Positions 8,778-17,289 of a DNA stretch of 64,000 bases are shown in pieces. This DNA is from Proteobacteria bacterium SG_bin9. Lineage in GTDB: Bacteria; Pseudomonadota; Alphaproteobacteria; Rhizobiales; Xanthobacteraceae. The stretch is taken from positions 30,188 through 94,187 of the forward strand of contig LWDM01000059.1 in assembly GCA_002083525.1 (NCBI GenBank), given 5' to 3'. A model generated the notes under the pieces. That model was not told the DNA's origin and did not search any database. It saw only the letters and a list, made by a program, of their open reading frames with translations. The translations under genes and the position numbers were made by a program. The number at the start of each line of letters is the position of its first letter. Position 1 is the stretch's first letter.

Positions 8778-10534
8778 ACCAGCAGCGCCGATGCATCGGC
8801 GAGACTGACGTCGCGATCGCCGAGCACGCGCGCGGACAACTCGTCCTCGGCCTTACCGGCGGTCGCCTCGAACGGGTCCTGCGGCGTCAGACGGTGATCG
8901 ACGATAAGCCTGGACAGCAGCATGCGCTTGGCATCCCCCCGCATCTCGTGGATGCGGCCGCCTTCCCAGGCGAAGGTCACTGCACTGGCGACGTGATAGA
9001 GCACGCTCGTCGCCCGCCGCGCGTCGGCCTCATTCTGGCTGGAGCGCGCGACCTCGCGCGCGAATTCGACCGCGCGATCCGACAAGTGCTTCAACCGATC
9101 GCGCCAGCCTTGCGGCACGCCGGTCATGTCATTGATACGTGCGTGCAAGTCGGCAGCGAGCGCAGCGTCGGCACCGTGACGTCCGACGGCTCGCGTCAGC
9201 GCGTCGAGCGCGACGATGTTGCCGGTGCCCTCCCAGATCGAACCGAGATGCGCGTCGCGGAGCAAGCGCGGCGTCGCGAACTCCTCGATGTATCCAATGC
9301 CGCCGCGCATCTCCATGGCATCGCCGCAGACCTTCCGCGCATCGCGGGTCGCACGATACTTCAACGTCGGCGTCAGCACGCGCAGCACGGCCGCGGCATC
9401 CTGACTGCCGGCCTCGGCGCGATCGAGTGCATCGGCGGTGGCAAAGCTGAGCGAGATCGCCTGCTCGGTCGCCAGCATGATCTTCATCAGTTGCCGCCGT
9501 GCCAGCGGCATATCGATGATGCGCTGGCCGAACACGACGCGATTGCGCGCGACCGTGTTGGCATCGTGGTGGGCACGACGCATGAGCGCCGCCGACTTGA
9601 CGCCGTTCGAAAGCCGCGACCAGTTGACCATCTCGGCCATCTGCACGAAGCCGCGGTCGAGGTTGCCGACCGCGTATGCGATCGCACCTTCGAGCTTGAT
9701 TTCGCCGGACGCCATCGAACGCGTGCCCAATTTGTCCTTCAGTCGGACGATCCGGTAGTGATTTTGCGAGCCATCATCTAGGAAACGCGGCATCAGGAAG
9801 AGGCCGACACCCTTGGTACCGCCGACAGCGCCTTCCGGCCGCGCCAGAAGCATCACGACTTTTGCGTCCGCATTCGAGCAGAACCACTTCTCGCCATGGA
9901 GACGCCAGTGATCGCCCTCCTGCACGGCGGCCGTCGTCAGCTTGCCGACGTCGGAGCCGCCCTCCTTCTCCGTCATGAACTGACCACCCTGGGTCAGCTT
10001 CGCCATGTCGGTCTGCGTCAGGCCGTCGAGATACTTTGCCTTCAATGCCGCATCGCCGAAGCGCGACAACAGCCGCGCCGCGCCGTCGGTCACGTTGATC
10101 GGGCAGCCCATGCCGAATTCAGTCTGATTGAACAGGAACGTGAATGCATGCTTCGCCACCGCCGGATACGTGTCGGCCCAGCCGAGGATGCCCTTGCGAT
10201 GCGACATCGCGTGAATGCCGAACTCGCCGTAGGCGGCGTTCTCGAGCTCGCGATAGGCCGGGTGATACTCGATCCACTGCACGTCGCGGCCGAAGCGGTC
10301 GCGGTGATGCAGGATCGGGCCGTGACGATCGGCGAGCCGCGCGCAGGTGTCGAGCTGATCGCCGGCCAGCGCGCCGAGGCGATCGAGATGCGGATCGATG
10401 TGCTTGAACAGCGCCGGCGAAAGATAAAGGCGAAGAATGTCCGCCAGCATCGGATCGGCGCGATAGAAATTGAGACCCGTGGTGTCGGGCGCGATCAGGT
10501 CGGCCTTCGGCTGCGGCGCGCGATGCACGTTCAT
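8774..10534 (-). CDS. AidB-like acyl-CoA dehydrogenase family flavoprotein
   Basis: A 586-residue flavoprotein. The start at 10534 has a GGGAGGA site and removes a non-homologous N-terminal extension. Family features are QTEFGMGCPINVTDG, the FAD segment MTEKEGGSDVG, HGEKWFCSN, and IWEGTGN near the C terminus. The length (about 50 longer than typical acyl-CoA dehydrogenases) and the QxEFG...GGSDVG pattern fit the AidB branch, which in E. coli is induced by alkylation damage and binds DNA; whether this protein does so is not shown. The gene is divergent from a LysR regulator with an operator-like palindrome between them. Confidence 0.85.
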   Translation of the reverse strand: MNVHRAPQPKADLIAPDTTGLNFYRADPMLADILRLYLSPALFKHIDPHLDRLGALAGDQLDTCARLADRHGPILHHRDRFGRDVQWIEYHPAYRELENAAYGEFGIHAMSHRKGILGWADTYPAVAKHAFTFLFNQTEFGMGCPINVTDGAARLLSRFGDAALKAKYLDGLTQTDMAKLTQGGQFMTEKEGGSDVGKLTTAAVQEGDHWRLHGEKWFCSNADAKVVMLLARPEGAVGGTKGVGLFLMPRFLDDGSQNHYRIVRLKDKLGTRSMASGEIKLEGAIAYAVGNLDRGFVQMAEMVNWSRLSNGVKSAALMRRAHHDANTVARNRVVFGQRIIDMPLARRQLMKIMLATEQAISLSFATADALDRAEAGSQDAAAVLRVLTPTLKYRATRDARKVCGDAMEMRGGIGYIEEFATPRLLRDAHLGSIWEGTGNIVALDALTRAVGRHGADAALAADLHARINDMTGVPQGWRDRLKHLSDRAVEFAREVARSSQNEADARRATSVLYHVASAVTFAWEGGRIHEMRGDAKRMLLSRLIVDHRLTPQDPFEATAGKAEDELSARVLGDRDVSLADASALLV

Positions 10535-10636
10535 GGCGATTCCTCCCGGCGCCCGTCCATCGCGAGCAGCCTGATTGCTGGCGCGACGTTGCGGCGTTTT
10601 CGGTGGTCTTGCAAACGAGAAAACGGTAGCCTTCAG

Positions 10637-10658
10637 TTGAGATAATCTCAATTGAGAT
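10637..10658. promoter_or_regulatory. Triple half-site palindrome, probable LysR operator
   Basis: Three TTGAGAT half-sites abut: TTGAGAT (10637-10643), a single A, ATCTCAA (10645-10651) and TTGAGAT (10652-10658). Bases 10645-10658 form a perfect 14-bp palindrome ending 4 bp before the LysR start codon. The position in the divergent aidB-like/lysR gap suggests an autoregulatory operator (inference). Confidence 0.6.
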
Positions 10659-10662
10659 CATC

Positions 10663-11556
10663 ATGGCCAAACGCCTGCCACCACTTACCAGCCTTCCTGT
10701 CTTCGAAGCCGCCGCGCGCCGGATGAGTTTTTTGCACGCCGCCAATGAGCTTGGCGTCACCCCCGGCGCGGTCAGCCGGCAGATTCAAGGGCTGGAAAGT
10801 CATCTCGGCACCGCGTTGTTCACGCGGGCCAACCGCAGCATCGAGCTCACCGCAGCCGGCCGCGCCTACGCGCAGGAGATTCAGGCGGCACTGGAACGTA
10901 TTTCGTCCGCGACCGAGCGCGCGCGGGCACCGGGACGGCGGCGACCGTTGTCGATTTGTGCTTATCAGAGCTTCGCCATCCGCTGGCTCATTCCGCGCTG
11001 GCGCAGTTTTCACGATCAGCATCCGGAGATCGACGTTCAGCTCGCCACCACGCTCGAGCCGGTCGATCTCGTGCGCGACGGCTTCGACGCCGCGGTGATG
11101 GTCGGCGAAGGCAAGTGGCCTGGCTTCGCGGCCATGAAGCTTTGCCCCATCACCGTGTTTCCGGTGTGCAGTCCGAAGCGGCTGAAAGGACGCGCGCCGC
11201 TGCAGGAACCGCGCGATCTCGTTCATCATCCGCTGATTCACGCCACCTCGCGCCCAGACGATTGGCCGCGTTGGCTGGACGAGGCCGGTGCCGGCGATGT
11301 CGATGGCCGCCGCGGCGTCCGCTTCGAAAACCAGACGCTGGCATATCAGGCCGCCATCGACGATGTCGGTATCGCGCTCGGCATTCAGGAGCTGATCGCC
11401 GACGAACTCACGCAAGGCCGTCTCGTGCAACCGTTCAAATACGTCCGGCAAACCCGCAGCTCGTTCTATCTCGTCTATCCGAAGGGCGATGCGGCGCATC
11501 CGCAGCTCGCGGCGTTCCTGAGATGGATTGAGGGCGAGATATTACCTGCCACGTAA
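10663..11556 (+). CDS. LysR-family transcriptional regulator (GcvA-like)
   Basis: A 297-residue regulator with an N-terminal winged helix-turn-helix (LPVFEAAARRMSFLHAANELGVTPGAVSRQIQGLE, about 9-45) and a periplasmic-binding-protein-like effector domain (about 90-295). The N terminus LPPLTSLPVFEAAARR is characteristic of the GcvA/AmpR subgroup. It is transcribed away from the AidB-like flavoprotein gene, which is its most likely target together with its own promoter. The effector is unknown. Confidence 0.9.
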   Translation: MAKRLPPLTSLPVFEAAARRMSFLHAANELGVTPGAVSRQIQGLESHLGTALFTRANRSIELTAAGRAYAQEIQAALERISSATERARAPGRRRPLSICAYQSFAIRWLIPRWRSFHDQHPEIDVQLATTLEPVDLVRDGFDAAVMVGEGKWPGFAAMKLCPITVFPVCSPKRLKGRAPLQEPRDLVHHPLIHATSRPDDWPRWLDEAGAGDVDGRRGVRFENQTLAYQAAIDDVGIALGIQELIADELTQGRLVQPFKYVRQTRSSFYLVYPKGDAAHPQLAAFLRWIEGEILPAT

Positions 11557-11599
11557 GGAAATCGTGCGCGCTCGGCGCGCTGCGTTCAATTTCGGCTGC

Positions 11600-11626
11600 T
11601 TGACAAATTTAGAACTTTTGTAAAGT
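11600..11626 (+). promoter_or_regulatory. Putative promoter and TetR operator
   Basis: TTGACA (11600-11605) lies upstream of TAAAGT (11621-11626) with a short 15-bp spacer. An inverted repeat ACTTT-TGT-AAAGT (11614-11626) overlaps the -10, nine bases before the TetR start codon, as expected for autorepression. Spacer length and motif size make this tentative. Confidence 0.4.
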
Positions 11627-11634
11627 CTGCGGAC

Positions 11635-12321
11635 ATGATCCCGAAGGGCCTGCGCACCACCCCGAGAGAGCGGATCCTGGACGCGGCAATGCATGTGTTC
11701 GCGGAAAACGGCTATCGACGCGCGTCGATGGAGCAGGTTGCCGAAGCCGCGCAATTTTCGCGGCAGGCCGTCTATCTTCATTTCGACAACAAGTCGTCGC
11801 TGTTCCGCGCCGTCGTCGAAGCGGTCCACGAGGGCGCCTATCAAGCCGAAGCCGAGGCCGGTCTTACGGCCGAGAAAGCCGGCAAGGGTCTTGCCGATAT
11901 TCTTGCAGCGCAGGTCGACGCGCGTTTCCGCTATATCCTTGAGTGTCTGGAAGAGACCGAGGAAGCGGAAGAACTCGCGAGCGAAGTTCTGGGGCAGACG
12001 CCCGATCTTCATCGCAAATTCATCGAACATAATCTCGGTCTGCGGATCGAGACCATCAAGCGGGTCTGCAAGCAGCAAGATCTCGCGTTGCGCAGCAGGA
12101 TGTCCGCGGCGGAGCTTGCGCGCTGTATCCAGACCGCGATGCACGGCTTCAACGATCTACGGCTTGGAACGGCTTTTCTCAACGACCTTGGCCGCGTCAT
12201 CCGCCTGATTGTTGCCGGCGCTCTCGCTCCCGCAGCAATGCCCGCGCCGCGCAAACAACACGCCCCGATCAAGACGTCGCGCAAAACCTCGCGTTCCCGA
12301 ACCGGAAGAGGATCGTCATGA
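11635..12321 (+). CDS. TetR/AcrR-family transcriptional regulator
   Basis: A 228-residue repressor-type protein. Residues about 11-57 are the TetR DNA-binding domain (RERILDAAMHVFAENGYRRASMEQVAEAA, then SRQAVYLHFDNKSSLFRAVV). The C-terminal ligand domain gives no clue to the inducer; the last 25 residues are basic and probably disordered. Its stop codon overlaps the start of the fused oxidoreductase gene (ATGA), so the regulator and the molybdenum enzyme are co-transcribed, and the regulator probably controls the operon. Confidence 0.9.
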   Translation: MIPKGLRTTPRERILDAAMHVFAENGYRRASMEQVAEAAQFSRQAVYLHFDNKSSLFRAVVEAVHEGAYQAEAEAGLTAEKAGKGLADILAAQVDARFRYILECLEETEEAEELASEVLGQTPDLHRKFIEHNLGLRIETIKRVCKQQDLALRSRMSAAELARCIQTAMHGFNDLRLGTAFLNDLGRVIRLIVAGALAPAAMPAPRKQHAPIKTSRKTSRSRTGRGSS

Positions 12322-14999
12322 GCACTGCCACGATCAACGGCCGTATCGAAACACTCACAGACAATCCGGATGCCCTGCTGGTCGACGTTCTGCGCGGCGA
12401 CCTCAAGTTGACCGGCACCAAGCTCGTCTGCGGCGGCGGCGTCTGTGGCGCGTGCACGGTGCTCGTCGACGGCGCGCCGGTGGTGAGCTGCCTGACGCCT
12501 GTCAAAGCCGTCGAAGGCAAGTCGGTCGTCACCGTCGAAGGCGTCGGGGCGAATGGGCTGCATCCGGTGCAGAAGGCTTTCATGGCGCTCGACGCCCTGC
12601 AATGCGGCTTCTGCACGCCGGGCTTTGTCGTCGAAGCGGTCGCGTTCCACGATCGCTGGCGCAAGACCTACGGCACAACGATCCCGTCGCGCGATGACAT
12701 CGCCGCCGCCCTATCAGGCCATCTCTGCCGCTGCGGCGCCTATGACAACATCCTGCGCGCCGTCGCCGAAGCCTGTAACGGCAAGTTCGACGGCGAACGC
12801 ACCACGTCGCCGCGCGTCGAAGCGCGCGACAAGGTGACGGGCGCTGCGACCTACACGCTCGACGTGCAACTGCCCGGCCAGCTCGAAGGACTGTTGCTGC
12901 GCTCGACGTCGGCGCATGCGCGCATCGACGGCATCGATCTCGGCGCGGCGCAGGCGATGCCCGGCGTCACTGCCGTCTCGCTGCTACCGAACGATCGCAT
13001 TGTCCGCTATGTCGGCGAACCCATCGCCGCCGTGGCCGCGCCAGATCGCAAGACGGCACAGCTCGCCCTGCAGGCCATCCGCGTCAGCATCACCGAACTG
13101 CCCTCCGCTATCGGCATCGGCGCGGCGCGCGAGCCGTCGGCGCCCGCCGTGTTTTCGGGGTGGCGGAAGAATCCGGCCAACGTTTCGGAGGGCACAGTCG
13201 CTCCTGCCCCATGGAAGGGCAATGTCCGCGGACCGACAGCGTCGTTCTCGCACGGCGCGAAGAAAGTGACGGAATGGGTGTCCGCCGCGCGCAACGGCCG
13301 GAATCCGCGGCTTGTCGAGGCGACGTTCCATACGCAAGCGCAATCGCACACCTGCCTCGAACCGCACGTGGCCGTTGCGAATGTTGAAGGCGACCGCGTC
13401 ACCATTTACGCCTCGACGCAGGCCGTCTTTCACGTGAAGGAGCTGGTCGCCAAGCGTTTCAAGCTCGATCATGACAAGGTGCAAGTGATCGCGCATCACA
13501 TCGGCGGCGGCTTCGGCTCGAAGATCACGCTCGGCGCGGAAACGATTGCCGCCGTGACGCTGTCGCAAGCGGCTAAAAAGCCGGTTCGCATCGCTTTCGA
13601 CCGCCACGAAGAGCTGTCAGTGACCGGTTATCGCCCCGGCTGCGAATTGAAGCTGAGCTTGTTGCCCTCCGACGACGGCAAACAATTGAAAGCACTGTCG
13701 CTCACCGCGCATGCGGATACAGGCGCCGGCGTGAACTCGACCGTCGCCGGGCTCGCGCGGCTGATCTATCCGGCGGAAGCTAAATACCTCGCCGACTACG
13801 ACATCGTCAGCAATCTGCCGCCCGGTTGCGCGTTCCGCGGGCCCGGCGGACCGCCGATGGCGTTTGCGGTCGAGCAGGCCGTCGACGAAGCGGCGCTGCG
13901 GCTGAACATGGACCCGATCGCGCTGCGCAAGCTGTGGGATCGCGATCCCAACCGGCAACGTCTCTACGATTGGGCCGCGCAACTCGACATCTGGCGCAAA
14001 CTCGCGCATGCGCCACAGCAGAGCGGGCGCTACCGCCGCGGTGTTGGCGTCGCCACCGGCTACTGGTTCTATTTTTGGCAACCCGGCACCAAGGTCGATC
14101 TCGCGATCGAGAATCACAAGCTCGTCGCCAGCGTCGCGATCCAGGATATCGGCACCGGCAGCCGCACGGTGATCGCCAACACGGTCGCGCGCGAGTTCAA
14201 TCTCGATCCCGACGAGATCGAGGTGCGGATCGGCGATTCGAAACTGCCGGAAGGTCCGGCATCGGGCGGCAGCCGCACCACAGCCTCGGTTGTCCCGCCG
14301 ACCTTGCTCGCGATCGAGAAGCTGAAGGCAGCGATCACACAAGGCACGCAACAGCGGCCCGGCTCGAATGCGCCATGGCGCGATCTCATCGCCGGATCCG
14401 GCAACATTCGCGTCTCGGCGGAACGGCCCGAGGACAGTAAGCCAACGGCGCCGGGTATCCGCTCGCCGCTGAAGGATGCCGGACTGATCGGCACCGTCTT
14501 CGGCTGGATGCTGCGCACATTCTCCGGCATCGCCGCCGGCGCCGGTGTGCCGAGCTCGGTTCAGGTGGTGGAAGTGGAAGTCGATACCTGGCTCGGCCAC
14601 GTGCGGGTGGTCAGCGTCCATTCGGGGCTTGCCATCGGAAAGATCGCAGCACCCGCGCTGGCGCACAGTCAGGCAACGGGATCGATCATCCAGGGTATCG
14701 GCTACGCGCTCTATGAAGCGCGCGAAGTCGATCCACGGCGCGGCGATATTCTGAGCGGCGGGCTGGAGGACTATCGCATTCCCGGCATCGGCGACACGCC
14801 GGTCATGGACATCCACTTCGACGAGAAGGGCTTCGACCACGTGCTCGGCGGCAGTGTCGGCATCGGCGAGGTCGCGACCGTGCCGACATCGCCGGCGATC
14901 GCCAATGCGATCCGCAACGCCATCGGCATCCGCTCCTACGAACTGCCGATCCGTCCCGATCGGCTGGTGCAGCTTCTGAAAGAGCGGAGCGCCGCATGA
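12318..14999 (+). CDS. Xanthine oxidase-family enzyme, [2Fe-2S] and molybdopterin subunits fused
   Basis: An 893-residue fusion. Residues 1-155 are a [2Fe-2S] subunit: plant-type cluster Cys38, 43, 46, 58 and second cluster Cys96, 99, 137, 139. Residues about 165-893 are a molybdopterin-cytosine-dinucleotide subunit: SPRVEARDKVTGAATYT start, HHIGGGFGSK, CAFRGPGGPP and GIGE with the probable catalytic Glu851. The family hydroxylates aldehydes, purines or N-heterocycles with water; the substrate is not identifiable. In most relatives these are separate polypeptides, often with the order 2Fe-2S, FAD, Mo. The stop overlaps the FAD subunit start (ATGA). Confidence 0.88.
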   Translation: MSTATINGRIETLTDNPDALLVDVLRGDLKLTGTKLVCGGGVCGACTVLVDGAPVVSCLTPVKAVEGKSVVTVEGVGANGLHPVQKAFMALDALQCGFCTPGFVVEAVAFHDRWRKTYGTTIPSRDDIAAALSGHLCRCGAYDNILRAVAEACNGKFDGERTTSPRVEARDKVTGAATYTLDVQLPGQLEGLLLRSTSAHARIDGIDLGAAQAMPGVTAVSLLPNDRIVRYVGEPIAAVAAPDRKTAQLALQAIRVSITELPSAIGIGAAREPSAPAVFSGWRKNPANVSEGTVAPAPWKGNVRGPTASFSHGAKKVTEWVSAARNGRNPRLVEATFHTQAQSHTCLEPHVAVANVEGDRVTIYASTQAVFHVKELVAKRFKLDHDKVQVIAHHIGGGFGSKITLGAETIAAVTLSQAAKKPVRIAFDRHEELSVTGYRPGCELKLSLLPSDDGKQLKALSLTAHADTGAGVNSTVAGLARLIYPAEAKYLADYDIVSNLPPGCAFRGPGGPPMAFAVEQAVDEAALRLNMDPIALRKLWDRDPNRQRLYDWAAQLDIWRKLAHAPQQSGRYRRGVGVATGYWFYFWQPGTKVDLAIENHKLVASVAIQDIGTGSRTVIANTVAREFNLDPDEIEVRIGDSKLPEGPASGGSRTTASVVPPTLLAIEKLKAAITQGTQQRPGSNAPWRDLIAGSGNIRVSAERPEDSKPTAPGIRSPLKDAGLIGTVFGWMLRTFSGIAAGAGVPSSVQVVEVEVDTWLGHVRVVSVHSGLAIGKIAAPALAHSQATGSIIQGIGYALYEAREVDPRRGDILSGGLEDYRIPGIGDTPVMDIHFDEKGFDHVLGGSVGIGEVATVPTSPAIANAIRNAIGIRSYELPIRPDRLVQLLKERSAA

Positions 15000-15913
15000 G
15001 CCAAGGTCTCACAAACAGCGAATTTCGCGCCGGCGGCACCGACCTCTCGGAGCGCCGCCGCAGCGGCGTGTCGCGCGGCGCGCTGGCCGATCTCAAACCA
15101 TCGCCGGCGATGCAGAGCATGTCGTGGGATGCGGCAGGCGCTGCCAGCATCGGCGCGTCCACGAGCATTGCCGCCATCGCGCGCGACGCGACAATCGCCG
15201 ATGCCTATCCCGGATTGGCAGCTGCTGCCGGTGGCCTCGCAACACCGCAAGTGCGGCACGCCGCGACCATCGGCGGCAATCTCGCCCAGCGTTCGCGCTG
15301 CTGGTACTATCGCAGCCCGCACTGGTCGTGCCTGAAGAAAGGCGGCAGCGATTGCCCCGCCCGCGCGGGCAATCATCTCTACCATGTCGCGTTCGATCTC
15401 GGCCCGTGCATCGCGCCGCATCCGTCCACGCTTGCGGCCGCGTTGCTCGCCTATGATGCGACGGTGACGACGAACCAGCGGCAGGCGCTGAGCATTCCAG
15501 AACTGCTCGGCGACGGCAGCAGCGGGCGTGCCGATCATCTGCTGCGGCCGGATGAGGTGATCGAAGCGATCAAGCTTCCCTCACCGCTCGCCGACGAGCG
15601 CGCGATCTACAAGCGCGCGATCAGCCGTAGCTATGCGGAATGGCCGCTGGTCGAGATCGTGGCACGCGCTGTGATCGCAGGCGGCGCCTTCAAGTTCGCA
15701 CGTGTTGCCATCGGCGGCATCGCGCCGGTGCCGCTGCGGCTTGCAAACGTCGAGACTGCACTCGAAGGCAAGCCCGCGAATACCGGGACCATCGAAGCTG
15801 CTGCGAAGCAATCGGTGCAGGGCGCCAAGCCGTTACCGATGACGGGCTACAAGCTCGATCTGCTGCAAGGCCTGACGCACGACGTGCTGGAGCAGCTCGC
15901 GAGTTCGGCTTAA
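14996..15913 (+). CDS. Xanthine oxidase-family FAD subunit with extra [4Fe-4S] loop (PaoB/YagS-like)
   Basis: A 305-residue FAD-binding subunit that would pass electrons from the iron-sulfur domain of the preceding fused protein to an acceptor. FAD-domain motifs are RAGGTDL (11-17), GASTSIAAIA and AATIGGNLAQRSRC. Cys102, 112, 120 and 138 sit in an insertion (RCWYYR, SCLKKGG, DCPAR, GPC) matching the [4Fe-4S] loop known from PaoB and 4-hydroxybenzoyl-CoA reductase beta subunit. The usual N-terminal ~30 residues containing the first dinucleotide strand seem short here. The start overlaps the upstream stop, indicating translational coupling. Confidence 0.85.
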   Translation: MSQGLTNSEFRAGGTDLSERRRSGVSRGALADLKPSPAMQSMSWDAAGAASIGASTSIAAIARDATIADAYPGLAAAAGGLATPQVRHAATIGGNLAQRSRCWYYRSPHWSCLKKGGSDCPARAGNHLYHVAFDLGPCIAPHPSTLAAALLAYDATVTTNQRQALSIPELLGDGSSGRADHLLRPDEVIEAIKLPSPLADERAIYKRAISRSYAEWPLVEIVARAVIAGGAFKFARVAIGGIAPVPLRLANVETALEGKPANTGTIEAAAKQSVQGAKPLPMTGYKLDLLQGLTHDVLEQLASSA

Positions 15914-15934
15914 GTCTAGACGCGTCGGCTTAGT

Positions 15935-17062
15935 CTAGACGCGGAAGTGCTTCGACAGCTTCAGGCCCTGCGCCTGATAATTCGAGCCGATGCGCTGGCC
16001 GTACAGCGCGTCGGGGCGCGACATCATCTTCTCGTAAACGAGACGCCCGACGATCTGGCCGTGTTCGAGAATGAACGGCACCTCGCGCGAACGCACTTCC
16101 AGAACACCCCGCGAGCCCTGCCCGCCCGCACCAGCATAGCCAAACCCTGGATCAAAGAAGCCGGCGTAGTGCACGCGGAATTCACCGACCAGCGGATCGA
16201 ACGGCACCATCTCGGCGGCGAAGTCCGGCGGCACCTGCACCGCCTCCTTTGACGCGAGGATATAGAACTCGCCGGGATCGAGAATGAGTGTGCGATCCGG
16301 TCGCGCCGAAATCGGCTCCCAGAATTCGTCGACCGCGTAGCCGCCACGGCGGTCGACATCGACCACGCCCGTGTGACGCTTGGCGCGATAGCCGACCAGC
16401 CCGCTCGCGTTATCGCCGGAGAGATCGACGCTGAATGCGAGGCCGCCAGTCAGGTCCGCATCCTCGACGTCGACCAGCCGCTCGGCCGCATGCAACGCAT
16501 TCAGTTCATCGTCATTGAGCCGAGCCTCGCCGACACGGAAGCGCACCTGCGACAGCCGCGAACCCTCGCGCAGCAGCACCGGAAACGTCTTCGGGCTGAT
16601 CTCGGCATAGAGCGGGCCGTGATAACCGGCACCGATCATGTCGAAGCGGCGCGTGCCATCCGCAATCACGCGCGTGAACACATCGAGGCGGCCGGTCGAA
16701 CTTTTCGGATTGGCGGCCGCGATGATCTCCGGCGGCAATGCGAGGCTCTCGAGCAGCGGCACGATGTAGACGCAGTTGGTCTCCAGCACCGCGCCGTCGG
16801 ACAGATCAATCTCGTGCAGCTTCAACTCATCGATGCGCTCGGCCACTGTCATGCCGGGGCCCGGCAGAAAGCTCGCGCGCACGCGGTAGGCGGTCGAGCC
16901 GAGCCGCAGGTCGAGGCTCGCCGGCTGAATCTGGCTTTCAACGAAGGGATATTCGGGAATGATGAGGCCAGCGTCCGTCATCGCCGCGATCATGCGATCG
17001 GGCAAAATTCCCTCATCATCGGGGGAGAGTGAAAACGGCACGCGACGCTCCTCAGGCCACAT
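15935..17062 (-). CDS. dcd: dCTP deaminase, two-domain (2'-deoxycytidine 5'-triphosphate deaminase)
   Basis: A 375-residue enzyme converting dCTP to dUTP for thymidylate synthesis. It consists of two trimeric-dUTPase-like halves: residues about 20-190 (GILPDRMIAAM, IQPASLDLRLG, NPKSSTGRLDVFTRV) and about 200-375 (SARPDRTLILDPGEFYILAS, HYAGFFDPGFGYAG, GQIVGRLVYEKM). This duplicated form, about twice the length of E. coli Dcd, is typical of alphaproteobacteria. No good ribosome site precedes the ATG at 17062, and the first 18 residues are not obviously conserved, so the start is uncertain. It is divergent from metZ. Confidence 0.88.
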   Translation of the reverse strand: MWPEERRVPFSLSPDDEGILPDRMIAAMTDAGLIIPEYPFVESQIQPASLDLRLGSTAYRVRASFLPGPGMTVAERIDELKLHEIDLSDGAVLETNCVYIVPLLESLALPPEIIAAANPKSSTGRLDVFTRVIADGTRRFDMIGAGYHGPLYAEISPKTFPVLLREGSRLSQVRFRVGEARLNDDELNALHAAERLVDVEDADLTGGLAFSVDLSGDNASGLVGYRAKRHTGVVDVDRRGGYAVDEFWEPISARPDRTLILDPGEFYILASKEAVQVPPDFAAEMVPFDPLVGEFRVHYAGFFDPGFGYAGAGGQGSRGVLEVRSREVPFILEHGQIVGRLVYEKMMSRPDALYGQRIGSNYQAQGLKLSKHFRV

Positions 17063-17106
17063 CCAAGGTGGCGAAAAAGGCCCATTTTGGTTATCCGAAA
17101 CCCTTC

Positions 17107-17135
17107 TTGACGGAAAGGGCGCGACACTTTAAGGG
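17107..17135 (+). promoter_or_regulatory. Putative metZ promoter
   Basis: TTGACG (17107-17112) is followed after 17 bp by TAAGGG (17130-17135), a good -35 with a weak -10. Transcription would begin near 17142, just before the SAM-II aptamer, as expected for a riboswitch leader. Confidence 0.45.
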
Positions 17136-17147
17136 TGCCGCTTATCC

Positions 17148-17206
17148 CGTGGTGATTTGAGCCGGCCGGCTTGCAGCCACGTTAAATAAGTCGCTAAACA
17201 GGCCGG
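17148..17206 (+). ncRNA. SAM-II riboswitch aptamer
   Basis: The sequence matches the SAM-II (metA-type) fold known in front of methionine genes of alphaproteobacteria. P1 is CGTGG (17148-17152) with CCACG (17177-17181); the conserved loop GTGATTTG follows; the 3' strand carries the conserved TTAAATAAGTCGCTAAA segment. The H-type pseudoknot is visible: CCGGCC (17162-17167) in the P1 loop pairs with GGCCGG (17201-17206). It binds S-adenosylmethionine and would switch off metZ when SAM is plentiful. Confidence 0.93.
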
Positions 17207-17254
17207 GGACCAGTGTGATCCCGGCCTGTGGAGTTCGCTCCAGGCTGGTTTTTT
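17199..17254 (+). terminator. Riboswitch expression platform: antiterminator versus intrinsic terminator
   Basis: Two mutually exclusive hairpins overlap. The antiterminator pairs CAGGCCGGG (17199-17207) with CCCGGCCTG (17220-17228). The terminator pairs CCGGCC (17221-17226) plus TGGAG (17229-17233) with CTCCA (17238-17242) plus GGCTGG (17243-17248) over a TTCG tetraloop with a two-base bulge, and runs straight into TTTTTT (17249-17254). The antiterminator's 5' strand is the same GGCCGG that the SAM-bound pseudoknot sequesters, so SAM binding should free the terminator. Confidence 0.85.
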
Positions 17255-17289
17255 GTGACCTTTTTCCAAGAGGTCACGATGGAGGTCAC
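17255..17289 (+). promoter_or_regulatory. Leader hairpin near the metZ ribosome site
   Basis: GTGACCT (17255-17261) is complementary both to AGGTCAC at 17271-17277 and to an identical AGGTCAC at 17283-17289. The second copy covers most of the GGAGG Shine-Dalgarno (17281-17285) and ends at the metZ ATG. Pairing with the second copy would hide the ribosome site; pairing with the first would leave it open. Confidence 0.5.

Noticed and set aside
10535..10651. Longer N terminus for the AidB-like protein (start at 10651)
   Set aside because: It would run through the probable LysR operator and adds a non-homologous basic stretch.
13617..14840. 407-codon open frame on the minus strand
   Set aside because: Antisense of the fused molybdenum enzyme gene, whose motifs are clear on the plus strand.
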